From: Neobacillus ginsengisoli
GTDB taxonomy: Bacteria; Bacillota; Bacilli; Bacillales_B; DSM-18226
Assembly: GCF_030813055.1 (NCBI RefSeq)
Contig: NZ_JAUSTW010000005.1
Span: forward strand, 310,001 to 374,000
Length of the DNA stretch: 64,000 nucleotides
Reading direction: 5' to 3'
Below are positions 53,668-61,612 of this stretch, piece by piece. Numbering within the stretch: position 1 is the first letter of the stretch; each line of letters starts with the position of its first letter. A program made the translations under genes and the position numbers. Below the pieces are notes generated by a model, which saw only the letters and a list, made by a program, of their open reading frames with translations, made no database searches and was not told where the DNA came from.

Positions 53668-54964
53668 TTAAACGATATATTTTACTAGGTCTTCCACGAA
53701 ATGAGGAAGATTCTTCACCAATACATTCAGCTAGATCCACTTCACATAAATCTGTTACAATCCGTCTTGCATTCCGTTCTGTCATTTGAAGGTGTGCTGC
53801 CAAACTCTTTGTCGTAAAATCGTTCCAATTCATTCTCCTGATTAGTGCATCAATTTTGTGGAAAGTTTTTACGCTAATATTTCCCTTTTTCAGTTTCTGC
53901 AAAAAATCTTGATCGTCCGTACGATAGGAGTAGGTTATCTCTTCTTCTTTCCCAAATGACTCGATAATCTTGCCATTTTCTTGGACTATAAGAATCTTAC
54001 GGTCAGGCATTTCTTTTGACTGTTGAATTGACAACTGAGCGTTTATCTCAGCAGAAAACACTGTCTCTCCAAATCCGATTCCTACAGCAACCATTGAATC
54101 TGATTCCAGCGACAACTGTTCTACTGTGTGTTCTAACATTGACATTTCACGTTCAATTGCGCCGCGAGAGCTAAAAATTACAAATTTACCATTTCCTTTT
54201 TCTATCAATGAACCATTTAATTGTTCACAGAGATTCAGGAGTATTTCCTTCAATCGAAGTTCCAAATGCTGTAAATAATAAGGACTCTTTGCCTTTTGGA
54301 CAATACTTTCAAAATGCTCGATCTCAATTATTTCCACACCAATTTGTGTATCCTTAAAGTACAAGCCCTTTATTTTTTCGGTTAGGATCCTTAAAGTTTG
54401 GCGAATTTCCATTCGACTTGTCGAAATCCAATCGACTGGTACACCAGCCTCTTTTAAGTGCTTATAAACCGTTGGAAAGCTGGTCAATACTCCTTCAGTT
54501 TTTCTTGATTCCCACAATTCTAGATGAAATTGTAACAATTGCTCCATATTAATATCATCTAGTTCAAACTTTTTCACGTAAATCTCATTAAATGTCATAT
54601 TCAATTGTTCTACTGACTCTTCAAACAGATTGGTCGAAGAGGGTATATCGATACTCAACCTAGTTATCAATTTCTCCTGTGAATAGATAATATTTAACAA
54701 ACTTTTGTAGAGAGTAGATTCCGTATGTGGAATATACAATAGATTTTCATTCGAACCTAAAATTTTTTCTGCGATATCATAAGGTAATTTACCAGAAAAA
54801 AGCCAGACATGAATAGTATGTTCATGATCCAGTACAATTTTTTTTGTCTCCTCAGGTTCTTCATAAGGGTAAGCTAAAAATTCCATTCCCTGCTCGAATT
54901 CTTTAGCTAGACCAAGAATTCGTTCTACCGACCATTCCGGTCCGACCACTCCGACTCGATACAT
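53663..54964 (-). CDS. Winged-helix transcription regulator of the amidohydrolase/symporter unit
   Basis: A 433-residue protein. The N-terminal 110 residues (MYRVGVVGPEWSVERILGLA) look like a response-receiver or sensor fold, the middle (about 225-345) has a cyclase-like LVxVGIGFGETVFSAEINA pattern seen in GGDEF-type folds but without GGDEF residues, and the last 60 residues form a helix-turn-helix (TKSLAAHLQMTERNARRIVT) and wing (SSFRGRPSKIYRLK). It is a recurrent Bacillus regulator next to M20 and SSF genes as I recall. The ATG at 54964 follows GGCAGGAGTTAAGG; the frame opens 24 codons earlier without a good site. Confidence 0.75.
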   Translation of the reverse strand: MYRVGVVGPEWSVERILGLAKEFEQGMEFLAYPYEEPEETKKIVLDHEHTIHVWLFSGKLPYDIAEKILGSNENLLYIPHTESTLYKSLLNIIYSQEKLITRLSIDIPSSTNLFEESVEQLNMTFNEIYVKKFELDDINMEQLLQFHLELWESRKTEGVLTSFPTVYKHLKEAGVPVDWISTSRMEIRQTLRILTEKIKGLYFKDTQIGVEIIEIEHFESIVQKAKSPYYLQHLELRLKEILLNLCEQLNGSLIEKGNGKFVIFSSRGAIEREMSMLEHTVEQLSLESDSMVAVGIGFGETVFSAEINAQLSIQQSKEMPDRKILIVQENGKIIESFGKEEEITYSYRTDDQDFLQKLKKGNISVKTFHKIDALIRRMNWNDFTTKSLAAHLQMTERNARRIVTDLCEVDLAECIGEESSSFRGRPSKIYRLK

Positions 54965-55383
54965 CCTTAACTCCTGCCTTCTATATTTAATCACTATGTA
55001 TTTATGTTCCATAGAAGAAAATTTGGCTTTGAACAATAAAAATTCTGTTTCTCATATAATTAAAGTATATATAAATTATCTTAACAATAACTACCCTTTT
55101 TAACCATATCTTCTTAGACTTAAGATTGTTGCAAAAGAAAACAACGGATAAAATTATCCGCCGTAACAAGAGAATACAAAAACCTTATAATAGAAACTAT
55201 TTATGTTTCTGAGCACTTCTTTTTTTCTACTAAAACTAAAACTTATTTAAATAAAGGGCATACTGCTTTTTCATTGTAAATACGGTCAATCGCTTCTACA
55301 AGCAAAGGTCCAACTGATAAAGATGTAATTTTATTGAAAACAAAGATTTTTTATTGTGCGAGATTTCGCATCAATATTTATTT
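54965..55383. other. Intergenic region with a prs fragment
   Basis: It holds a short hairpin CGGATAA/TTATCCG near 55147-55162 and the prs remnant at 55243-55337. A weak hairpin (TGCGA/TCGCA, 55356-55369) precedes the HAD gene end. No intact gene. Confidence 0.4.
55243..55337 (-). pseudogene. prs: 3' fragment of a prs gene
   Basis: Read on the minus strand it encodes [20 protein letters not shown] then NEKAVCPLFK and stop, which matches the last 31 residues of Prs at 8482 ([30 protein letters not shown]). No upstream part is present: similarity ends abruptly at about 55337. Confidence 0.85.
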
Positions 55384-56166
55384 TTAAAGCCCAATTTTAT
55401 TTAATAGTTCTTGCCTTTGCAAAAAGTCTCCTACTATTAAGTCGGCACCCGCCTTCTCCAAACGATGACGTTTCACATCATTGATCCCTTCCCTTTTATC
55501 TTCATCACTGGCAATTCCTAGACAAAAGGCTCCGTATTCCTTTCCCAAGCTAATTTCTACTTTACCATCTCCAACAACCAATAACGATTGTTCATCAAAC
55601 CCTTGTTCAACTATCAGATCACGAATGACTTTTTCTTTGGAACAATCTGCTCGACCTACCGGTGCACCGGCAATTTCTTTCAAGTATAAACTGATTTGAA
55701 GAATGTTAGCTTCATTAACAACATCAGGGTGGTCTGTCCCGCTTGCTAAATAAATATCTACTCCACGTTTCTGAAGTTCTTCTAGGAAGTAGACAGATCC
55801 TTTTATAATATAATTTTCTGGGGAAACAGAACCATCATTTATTTGTTTTAAGCGATCCTGAACATTAGCTAATAAACGTTCATTATATATTGCTTTATAC
55901 CCCCATCCATCAAGCGCTTCTTTGACATATCCATACTTTTTTACGGTATCGGTAAGCCATTCCATTTGGTATATTGTTTGGATCCCTGTTGATTCATGAA
56001 TGTATGTTTTTACTTCGTTACTGATCTTTTCTAACGTGCCTTCGTCAATTTCTGAACACCCAACAATCATTTCTACCATCATTGGGTGCATAACCTCTTC
56101 CCATCCATTTCGAAGTGTAGAAATGGTTCCGTCAAAATCAAATACTGCAGCACGAATATGCCTCAT
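55384..56166 (-). CDS. HAD-superfamily phosphatase
   Basis: A 260-residue HAD hydrolase. Motif I is AAVFDFDGTIS (nucleophile Asp near residue 9), motif II DIYLASGTDHPDVV, motif III Lys in CSKEKVIRDL, and motif IV VVGDGKVEISLGKEYGAFCL. A helical cap of about 110 residues lies between motifs I and II. The ATG at 56166 follows GGAGGGAATTGAA; the frame is open five codons earlier. It follows the heptokinase-like gene by 47 bases and ends the cluster. A sugar phosphate from the same cluster is the likely substrate, by analogy with GmhB in heptose synthesis, although its sequence is not GmhB. Confidence 0.85.
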   Translation of the reverse strand: MRHIRAAVFDFDGTISTLRNGWEEVMHPMMVEMIVGCSEIDEGTLEKISNEVKTYIHESTGIQTIYQMEWLTDTVKKYGYVKEALDGWGYKAIYNERLLANVQDRLKQINDGSVSPENYIIKGSVYFLEELQKRGVDIYLASGTDHPDVVNEANILQISLYLKEIAGAPVGRADCSKEKVIRDLIVEQGFDEQSLLVVGDGKVEISLGKEYGAFCLGIASDEDKREGINDVKRHRLEKAGADLIVGDFLQRQELLNKIGL

Positions 56167-56213
56167 TTCAATTCCCTCCACTTCTCAAAGCTGTCCGAAT
56201 ATTTTTTTATGAT

Positions 56214-57263
56214 TTACAATGATTTTTCCAACCTAATCCATCTTTCACGAATTTCAGAAGGATTTGCTGTACCAGTCATTCCTATTTTTTTGACAACAAT
56301 CGATGCCGCTAAATGGGCAAATGCTATCGCATCTGCTCCTTTAAATCCCGCTGCCAACATTGAAACGAAGGATGACATAAAGCAATCTCCAGCACCTACT
56401 ATATCAAAAGTACCTAAAACAGCCTGGGAAGGAACAAAAGTCACTTGATCCTTATCAATCCAAATAGCCCCTTTTTCCCCTAATGTCATGCAAACTTGAC
56501 TATTCTGTCTCTGAGCCAAGCTTCGAGCAGATTCAATGTACTCCTCCATCGACGGTTCCTTCTGTTTCGACTGATAATGGAGCGCTTTCATGGTTTCCAA
56601 TTCGTTTGGTTTTAAAATCATTTCAGTAAAATGGTCAATCCTATTGCGACTGTCAACAGCAATCATTAATCCTTCACGAGCGTATTGAATTAATACTTCC
56701 CTTATCCTTGGTGTTACCACACCACATTTGAATTGATCTGTAACGATGATTGCATCCACTTTTGTGACCAATTTATCGATTTGCTCAATTAATTTTTGTT
56801 CTTGATGAAAGCTTAACGATTTCCGATTCTCAAAGTCGATTCTTGGATCTTCATATTCAACATGCGAGATTCCTGTACGAATAGGCTTGCAATAAGCAGG
56901 TGTTATCCAATCAGAATATACAATTATATGACTCTCATCTATTTGTTTCATTGCTAAGTGATTTAGTAATTCACGCCCCCGCCAATCATCTCCAATAACT
57001 GTACACAAATAAACTTGACCTACGCCAAGATCGCGAAGATTTGCTGCTACATTACCAGCAGCACCGAGGGAAGTCCGTTCTTCAACAACTGGTAGGGGGT
57101 AATGAGGGGTTTCTCGTGATAACTCACTTAAATTCATGTTCGCCTTCCAATAAACATCCAAACAACCATCCCCAATGACACCAATACGAAGCTTTGATAC
57201 TTGTAAAAACATTTGCTCTATCTTTTCATAAGCCAGCACTTGCCCAGTTTTAATGTCAATCAT
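56214..57263 (-). CDS. Heptokinase-like PfkB protein (RfaE/HldE domain I type)
   Basis: A 349-residue sugar kinase close to the kinase domain of HldE/RfaE. RIGVIGDGCLDVYWKANMN, SLGAAGNVAANLRDLGVGQV (signature 1), ILKPNELETM, FDIVGAGDCFMSSFVSMLAA (signature 2, catalytic Asp) and VVKKIGMTGTANPSEIRERW at the end all match that group. HldE would phosphorylate heptose 7-phosphate at C1. The nucleotidyltransferase domain found in HldE is absent, and no adenylyltransferase gene is in the cluster. The ATG overlaps the preceding stop (ATGA, 57260-57263). Confidence 0.88.
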   Translation of the reverse strand: MIDIKTGQVLAYEKIEQMFLQVSKLRIGVIGDGCLDVYWKANMNLSELSRETPHYPLPVVEERTSLGAAGNVAANLRDLGVGQVYLCTVIGDDWRGRELLNHLAMKQIDESHIIVYSDWITPAYCKPIRTGISHVEYEDPRIDFENRKSLSFHQEQKLIEQIDKLVTKVDAIIVTDQFKCGVVTPRIREVLIQYAREGLMIAVDSRNRIDHFTEMILKPNELETMKALHYQSKQKEPSMEEYIESARSLAQRQNSQVCMTLGEKGAIWIDKDQVTFVPSQAVLGTFDIVGAGDCFMSSFVSMLAAGFKGADAIAFAHLAASIVVKKIGMTGTANPSEIRERWIRLEKSL

Positions 57264-59299
57264 CGCCGTTCCTCCATTTCCTTACATTTTAAATATTCAT
57301 AAAGTGGAGGAATCGTTTGTTGATGTAATCCTTCAAAATGATACCCTTTACCACCTAAGCTGGTTGGACGGTGTACAATATTTTTTCTTGGACGGTAATA
57401 ATAATCTTGATCTTCATAGCCAACTTTACGGTGATAATCACCAAGTTGAATAATATCAAAATTTGCTGTAGTAATTTTGCTAATTGTATAATCGAGATTT
57501 CTTCCAATCGACAAAGCCTTCAAAAATACTTCCGGACCTGTTACAGTTGACCCAAAATTCATAAATACGCCCCCATCCAAATGAGCAACGGTTTTACAGA
57601 AAATTTGAAAATCGATCCCACTTGCTCCACCCAACACTTTAAAATTAGTTTTCGGATGCATATGGATGGTGTCAGTTCCTAATGTTATATGGCAAGTATA
57701 CGGAATATTTAGTTTTGCTGCATGATGGAAAATAGCGGTTTCTAAATAAGGAAATCGTTGAGGATTCTGTTCCGCATAGACAGCTATGCTTTCTCCATAA
57801 CCAAGCCCTTTTGCATATCCAGTTTCAATAGCTTCCAACATCCAAGCACCGGTTTCCTCCCACATTCCTAGATATCCAGATTGTAAAGTGCTCTCTTCAA
57901 CTTCTTCTGTTCCACCAACCGCAGCCAATTCAAAGTCTTGCATACTAGAACAGCCATTACCAGCTATATGGGTGATATAACCTTCTTTCATCAATTCAAT
58001 GATGTACTTTGAAAGGCCATTTGAAATGACGTTTCCCCCCATTGAAAAAACAATTGGAAAACTATTTTTCTTTGCAATCCAAATTTTTTCGGCAAACTCT
58101 TCAAATAAAGGAGAATTCCATTCATGAGAAAGACTATTAAGCTTATAATCTCCTATTGTTTCCGGGACTAGTAATTGCTTAATTGTCATCTGGTTATTTT
58201 TATACTTGATTGGTAAACATTCGACATGAATCATTTCTCTCGATTCATTTAACAGGGTTAATGGTGATGTATTTTTATTAGTGATTGTTAAATTGATCGC
58301 TTGTTCTTGTGTAACTTTATTCCATTTCTTTAATAACAAATGATATAGGGTTGGGATTGTCTGTTGATGAAGACCTTGAAAATGAAAGCCTTCACCCCCA
58401 CATTTTGATAATCTTTCAATCATATTTCTACGAGGGCGATAATAATACAAAGCATTGGAACAATCATACGTTTCACCCATCTTAAGCGAGGTAATATCAA
58501 AGTTTGCAGCTGTAATCCCTTCCATTGGAAATCCAGAATTTTTGCAAATAGTCCATGCTTTTAAAAAAATTTCCGGTCCAGATATGGCTGAACCAAAGTT
58601 AAGAAAAACTCCCCCATTACCTAATTGGGAGAATGAGTCACAAAACGTGGAAAAATCCCTTCCAGAAGCTGACCCAAGAGTAGCAAAATTTACAATTGGA
58701 TGCTGGTGAATAATATCTGTTCCAATCGAAATATGACAAGTATAAGGAACTCCAGCTTTTTTTGTTTGAACAAAAACACAATCTTCAACATATGGAAACA
58801 TGTGAAGATGAGCCCTAACATATTCCGATAAGCTTTCACCATATCCCAATCCTTGATTTTCCCCCTGTTGGATCGCTTCATTCATGTATCTTCCGGTTTC
58901 CTCCCACATCCCAAATGAGCCGTCTTCAATTGCGGTTGCGACGTCTTCAGATGTTTCACCGAGGAAGGCAAGTTCAAAATCATGGATACTTGAGGCACCG
59001 TTTCCCGCAACATGAGTTACTATTCCGGCCCGAACCATTTCAATTATATATCGAGAAAGCCCGTTTTTAATGACATGTGCTCCCATTGACCATATTACTG
59101 GTTTTCCTGTCAAACGAGCATTGATTATTCGATCAACTAGAGTTTCGAATTCTTTGGGATAATTCCAAGAAGGAGCTTGATCATTCTTAGGCCGTGCCAT
59201 GTTTTCAATCGTAACGAGGTTTTTTCTCGTATAAACAGAATTAGTCTTAACTTTTTCAAAAGTTAACTTACGATTTGAATCAGGTAGTTGATTACTCAA
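57260..59299 (-). CDS. Tandem-duplicated deoxyhypusine-synthase-like protein
   Basis: About 679 residues with two homologous halves of about 300. Each contains a matching set: WSMGAHVIKNGLSRYIIEMV / FSMGGNVISNGLSKYIIELM, THVAGNGASSIHDFELAFLG / THIAGNGCSSMQDFELAAVG, GMWEETGRYMNEAIQ / GMWEETGAWMLEAIE, YTCHISIGTDIIHQHP / YTCHITLGTDTIHMHP, and GEGFHFQGLHQQTIP / GKGYHFEGLHQQTIP. The AGNG-S-HDFE pattern resembles the TTGAN-x-HD NAD-binding region of deoxyhypusine synthase. Bacteria of this kind do not make hypusine, so another NAD-dependent reaction is likely. I start it at TTG 59299, which overlaps the isomerase stop (TTGA) after GGGGTG. Confidence 0.75.
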   Translation of the reverse strand: MSNQLPDSNRKLTFEKVKTNSVYTRKNLVTIENMARPKNDQAPSWNYPKEFETLVDRIINARLTGKPVIWSMGAHVIKNGLSRYIIEMVRAGIVTHVAGNGASSIHDFELAFLGETSEDVATAIEDGSFGMWEETGRYMNEAIQQGENQGLGYGESLSEYVRAHLHMFPYVEDCVFVQTKKAGVPYTCHISIGTDIIHQHPIVNFATLGSASGRDFSTFCDSFSQLGNGGVFLNFGSAISGPEIFLKAWTICKNSGFPMEGITAANFDITSLKMGETYDCSNALYYYRPRRNMIERLSKCGGEGFHFQGLHQQTIPTLYHLLLKKWNKVTQEQAINLTITNKNTSPLTLLNESREMIHVECLPIKYKNNQMTIKQLLVPETIGDYKLNSLSHEWNSPLFEEFAEKIWIAKKNSFPIVFSMGGNVISNGLSKYIIELMKEGYITHIAGNGCSSMQDFELAAVGGTEEVEESTLQSGYLGMWEETGAWMLEAIETGYAKGLGYGESIAVYAEQNPQRFPYLETAIFHHAAKLNIPYTCHITLGTDTIHMHPKTNFKVLGGASGIDFQIFCKTVAHLDGGVFMNFGSTVTGPEVFLKALSIGRNLDYTISKITTANFDIIQLGDYHRKVGYEDQDYYYRPRKNIVHRPTSLGGKGYHFEGLHQQTIPPLYEYLKCKEMEERR

Positions 59300-59955
59300 G
59301 TTTTCACCCCATATTCCTCGGACTCGACCATCATGCACAACACATGATAAACCGGTAAATGGTACTCTTGAATGATGGGTGTTGAGTTGGCAGGTACGCA
59401 TATACACGCATCTACAATTTCTTTTAGTTCTCCTCCATGTTGACCAGTTAATGCAACCGTTTTTAAACCAAATGCTTTTGCAATTTTCATAGCATAGACA
59501 ACATTTTTAGAGTTTCCTGAAGTACTTAATCCCACAACAACGTCTTCCTGACGTCCGTAGCCATATACTTGTTGAGCAAATACAAGGTCAGGTTGTACAT
59601 CATTGTTAAAAGCTGTCATTAATGCACTATGGCTTACCAATGAAATTGCCGGTAAAGCTGATTGTAAATGGTTGATTAGATAATGACTCTCAGCGTTTTC
59701 CCCGAGATTTGCAAATATTGCATCACGATCTCTATTGGAAATCGGTCGTTTATGCATAAATCCTTTCATTAATTCACCGACAATATGTTCTGCATCGGCA
59801 GCACTTCCACCATTTCCGCATATCAATAGTTTTCCATTATTTACATAACAATCTGAAAAGATGTTAAAAGCCGATTCAATTGAATTTTTACATACAAATA
59901 ATGGTGGATAACGTTCGATAAGTGAATCTAAAATTTGCCTTGTTCCATTTCTCAT
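59296..59955 (-). CDS. GmhA-like SIS-domain sugar-phosphate isomerase
   Basis: A 219-residue SIS protein close to phosphoheptose isomerase GmhA, which converts sedoheptulose 7-phosphate to D-glycero-D-manno-heptose 7-phosphate. LLICGNGGSAADAEHIVGEL near 43-62, VVGLSTSGNSKNVVYAMKIA near 137-156 and TPIIQEYHLPVYHVLCMMVE near 193-212 are the GmhA blocks; the Glu and His of QEYHLPVYH match the zinc/catalytic residues. The ATG overlaps the ROK kinase stop by four bases, and the next gene overlaps its own stop. Confidence 0.87.
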   Translation of the reverse strand: MRNGTRQILDSLIERYPPLFVCKNSIESAFNIFSDCYVNNGKLLICGNGGSAADAEHIVGELMKGFMHKRPISNRDRDAIFANLGENAESHYLINHLQSALPAISLVSHSALMTAFNNDVQPDLVFAQQVYGYGRQEDVVVGLSTSGNSKNVVYAMKIAKAFGLKTVALTGQHGGELKEIVDACICVPANSTPIIQEYHLPVYHVLCMMVESEEYGVKT

Positions 59956-60959
59956 CCTGCCATCCCACCCTGCTCTTTTCTCTCTACTGCTTTTTCATAG
60001 GCAACTGATAAAGCGGCATAATCTCCTAGTTTTTCACCTAGTCCGGCTGGCACAACCTGACACACCCTACTTGATTGTAGAAGTACTTCAGATTGAATCA
60101 CTTGTTGTACAATGGGAGCCAAAATTTCATGTTGACGAACAAAAATGCTTCCAATAATGATTTTCTCTGGATTTAACATATCAATCATTATTGAAAGCCC
60201 TTTTCCAAGATAGAGCCCTACCTCTTGCATAATTTTTTTTGCTGTTGGATCATCCTGAAACAATGCTTGCGCGACCGTTTTTGCCGTTAGATCATCCCAC
60301 TGCATATCCGTACGACACCAAGGAACATCAATCCCTTGTTGTTTTTTTTCCAACACGACCGTTTTTGCAATTTGTGCAATACCTCCACCACTGCAAAAAC
60401 CTTCAAATGAGCCTCGTTTTCCGAATCCTACAGGGCCTTGACTTTCCAAACGAATATGACCGACTTCCCCTGCCATTCCGCTTGCTCCATTATAAAGCTG
60501 TCCGTTGAAAATAAGACCAGCTCCTAATCCTGTACCAAAGGTAAGAAAAATCATATGATTAGTCCCTTTACCAGCTCCCCATTTCCATTCTGCTAAAGCA
60601 CATGCATTGGCATCATTTTGAATGGCTACTGGAACATGGAATCGCTCTTGAAAATAGTCAACAATTGGTACATTATCCCAGCCAAGCAAATTTGGTGGGG
60701 ACAATATCACGCCATTTCGACTGTCAAGCGGACCACCGCAGCTAATCCCAACAGCAGCGATATCCTTCCATGTCAATAATAAATACCTTAAAATCTTATT
60801 GGACAGTTCTTCTATTTTATCTAGTGTTTGAACATATTTATCGCCAGAAATTGTTGCAAATTCTAAACGTTCCAATAATTCGATCGAATTATTATCTCTT
60901 ATTTTTCCTAAAGTAACAGCTGTTTTTGTTCCGCCAATATCGATTCCAACTAGATACAT
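59952..60959 (-). CDS. ROK-family sugar kinase without the zinc cysteines
   Basis: A 335-residue ROK kinase. The phosphate-1 motif is LVGIDIGGTKTAVTLGK, and QNDANACALAEWKWGAGK near 130 holds the catalytic Asp. GEVGHIRLESQGPVGFG contains the E-x-G-H of ROK. The zinc motif C-x-C-G-x-x-G-C-x-E of typical ROK proteins is replaced by FGKRGSFEGF, so zinc is not bound there. I chose ATG 60959 after AAGGGGC; the frame extends 12 codons further. It starts the tight SIS-DHS-kinase-HAD run. Substrate unknown: glucose, mannose or an N-acetyl sugar are possible. Confidence 0.87.
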   Translation of the reverse strand: MYLVGIDIGGTKTAVTLGKIRDNNSIELLERLEFATISGDKYVQTLDKIEELSNKILRYLLLTWKDIAAVGISCGGPLDSRNGVILSPPNLLGWDNVPIVDYFQERFHVPVAIQNDANACALAEWKWGAGKGTNHMIFLTFGTGLGAGLIFNGQLYNGASGMAGEVGHIRLESQGPVGFGKRGSFEGFCSGGGIAQIAKTVVLEKKQQGIDVPWCRTDMQWDDLTAKTVAQALFQDDPTAKKIMQEVGLYLGKGLSIMIDMLNPEKIIIGSIFVRQHEILAPIVQQVIQSEVLLQSSRVCQVVPAGLGEKLGDYAALSVAYEKAVERKEQGGMAG

Positions 60960-61192
60960 AGGTATTTGCCCCTTCTCTTGAATTACAATGATCAATTCTT
61001 TTTTCTATATCTAAATCAGTATGAATGAAACTGTTAAAAAGGTAATCGTGACGTCCACCCTTATTAGTCAATTACTTATGGCTTAATGACAATACAACCA
61101 TTTTTTTCATAGTCTTTATCTACAGTGCAGGTTAACTGTGATATTGCTCTGCCCGAAACGCCCAAAATCGCTGTCGCCCATTTTTTTGACAA

Positions 61193-61519
61193 TTATTTCA
61201 GATAAAAGACTTCCCGCATAGGTTTGATTGGCTCCGCTTCATTGAAATCAAACGACCCTTTAACCATTTTTGACGTGATCGCATTCCATTGATTGCACAC
61301 GTCGCTCTTTGCTATGTAGGCAAAGGCGGTTTCCACATCCTCACATTCAAAACAATAAAAAAACTGGTTCCCATTTTGAAAGATTGAGTAGTTTTTGATT
61401 CCGGCTTTCCGATGTTCTTCCATTATTTCCGGCCATGGTTCGATATGCATTTTCAAGTATTCATCCAGGCATTCATCCTTGATGGTCCAAGTCCATGCCA
61501 TTTTATTACTGTTAATCAT
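61193..61519 (-). CDS. rhaM: L-rhamnose mutarotase
   Basis: A 108-residue member of the RhaM family, which interconverts sugar anomers. DECLDEYLKMHIEPWPEIME near 15-34 matches the conserved K-x-H-x-x-x-W-P stretch with the catalytic His, and FYCFECEDVETAF near 54-66 gives the core beta strands. RhaM proteins serve L-rhamnose and related 6-deoxy sugars such as L-fucose. Between the isomerase and the ROK kinase it suggests a 6-deoxy- or pentose-type sugar enters this pathway. The ATG follows AGGGAGGAAATCT. Confidence 0.85.
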   Translation of the reverse strand: MINSNKMAWTWTIKDECLDEYLKMHIEPWPEIMEEHRKAGIKNYSIFQNGNQFFYCFECEDVETAFAYIAKSDVCNQWNAITSKMVKGSFDFNEAEPIKPMREVFYLK

Positions 61520-61536
61520 AGATTTCCTCCCTAATG

Positions 61537-61569
61537 AAAACCTCCATCTAACATACCGTTTGTTGGAGG
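61537..61569 (-). terminator. Probable terminator after the isomerase gene
   Basis: CCTCCA / TGGAGG arms around a long loop, followed on the minus strand by only TTTTC. Weak; could allow read-through into rhaM. Confidence 0.4.
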
Positions 61570-61612
61570 GTCTATTATATATATTTGAAACTATTTGATT
61601 GACTTATAAGAT

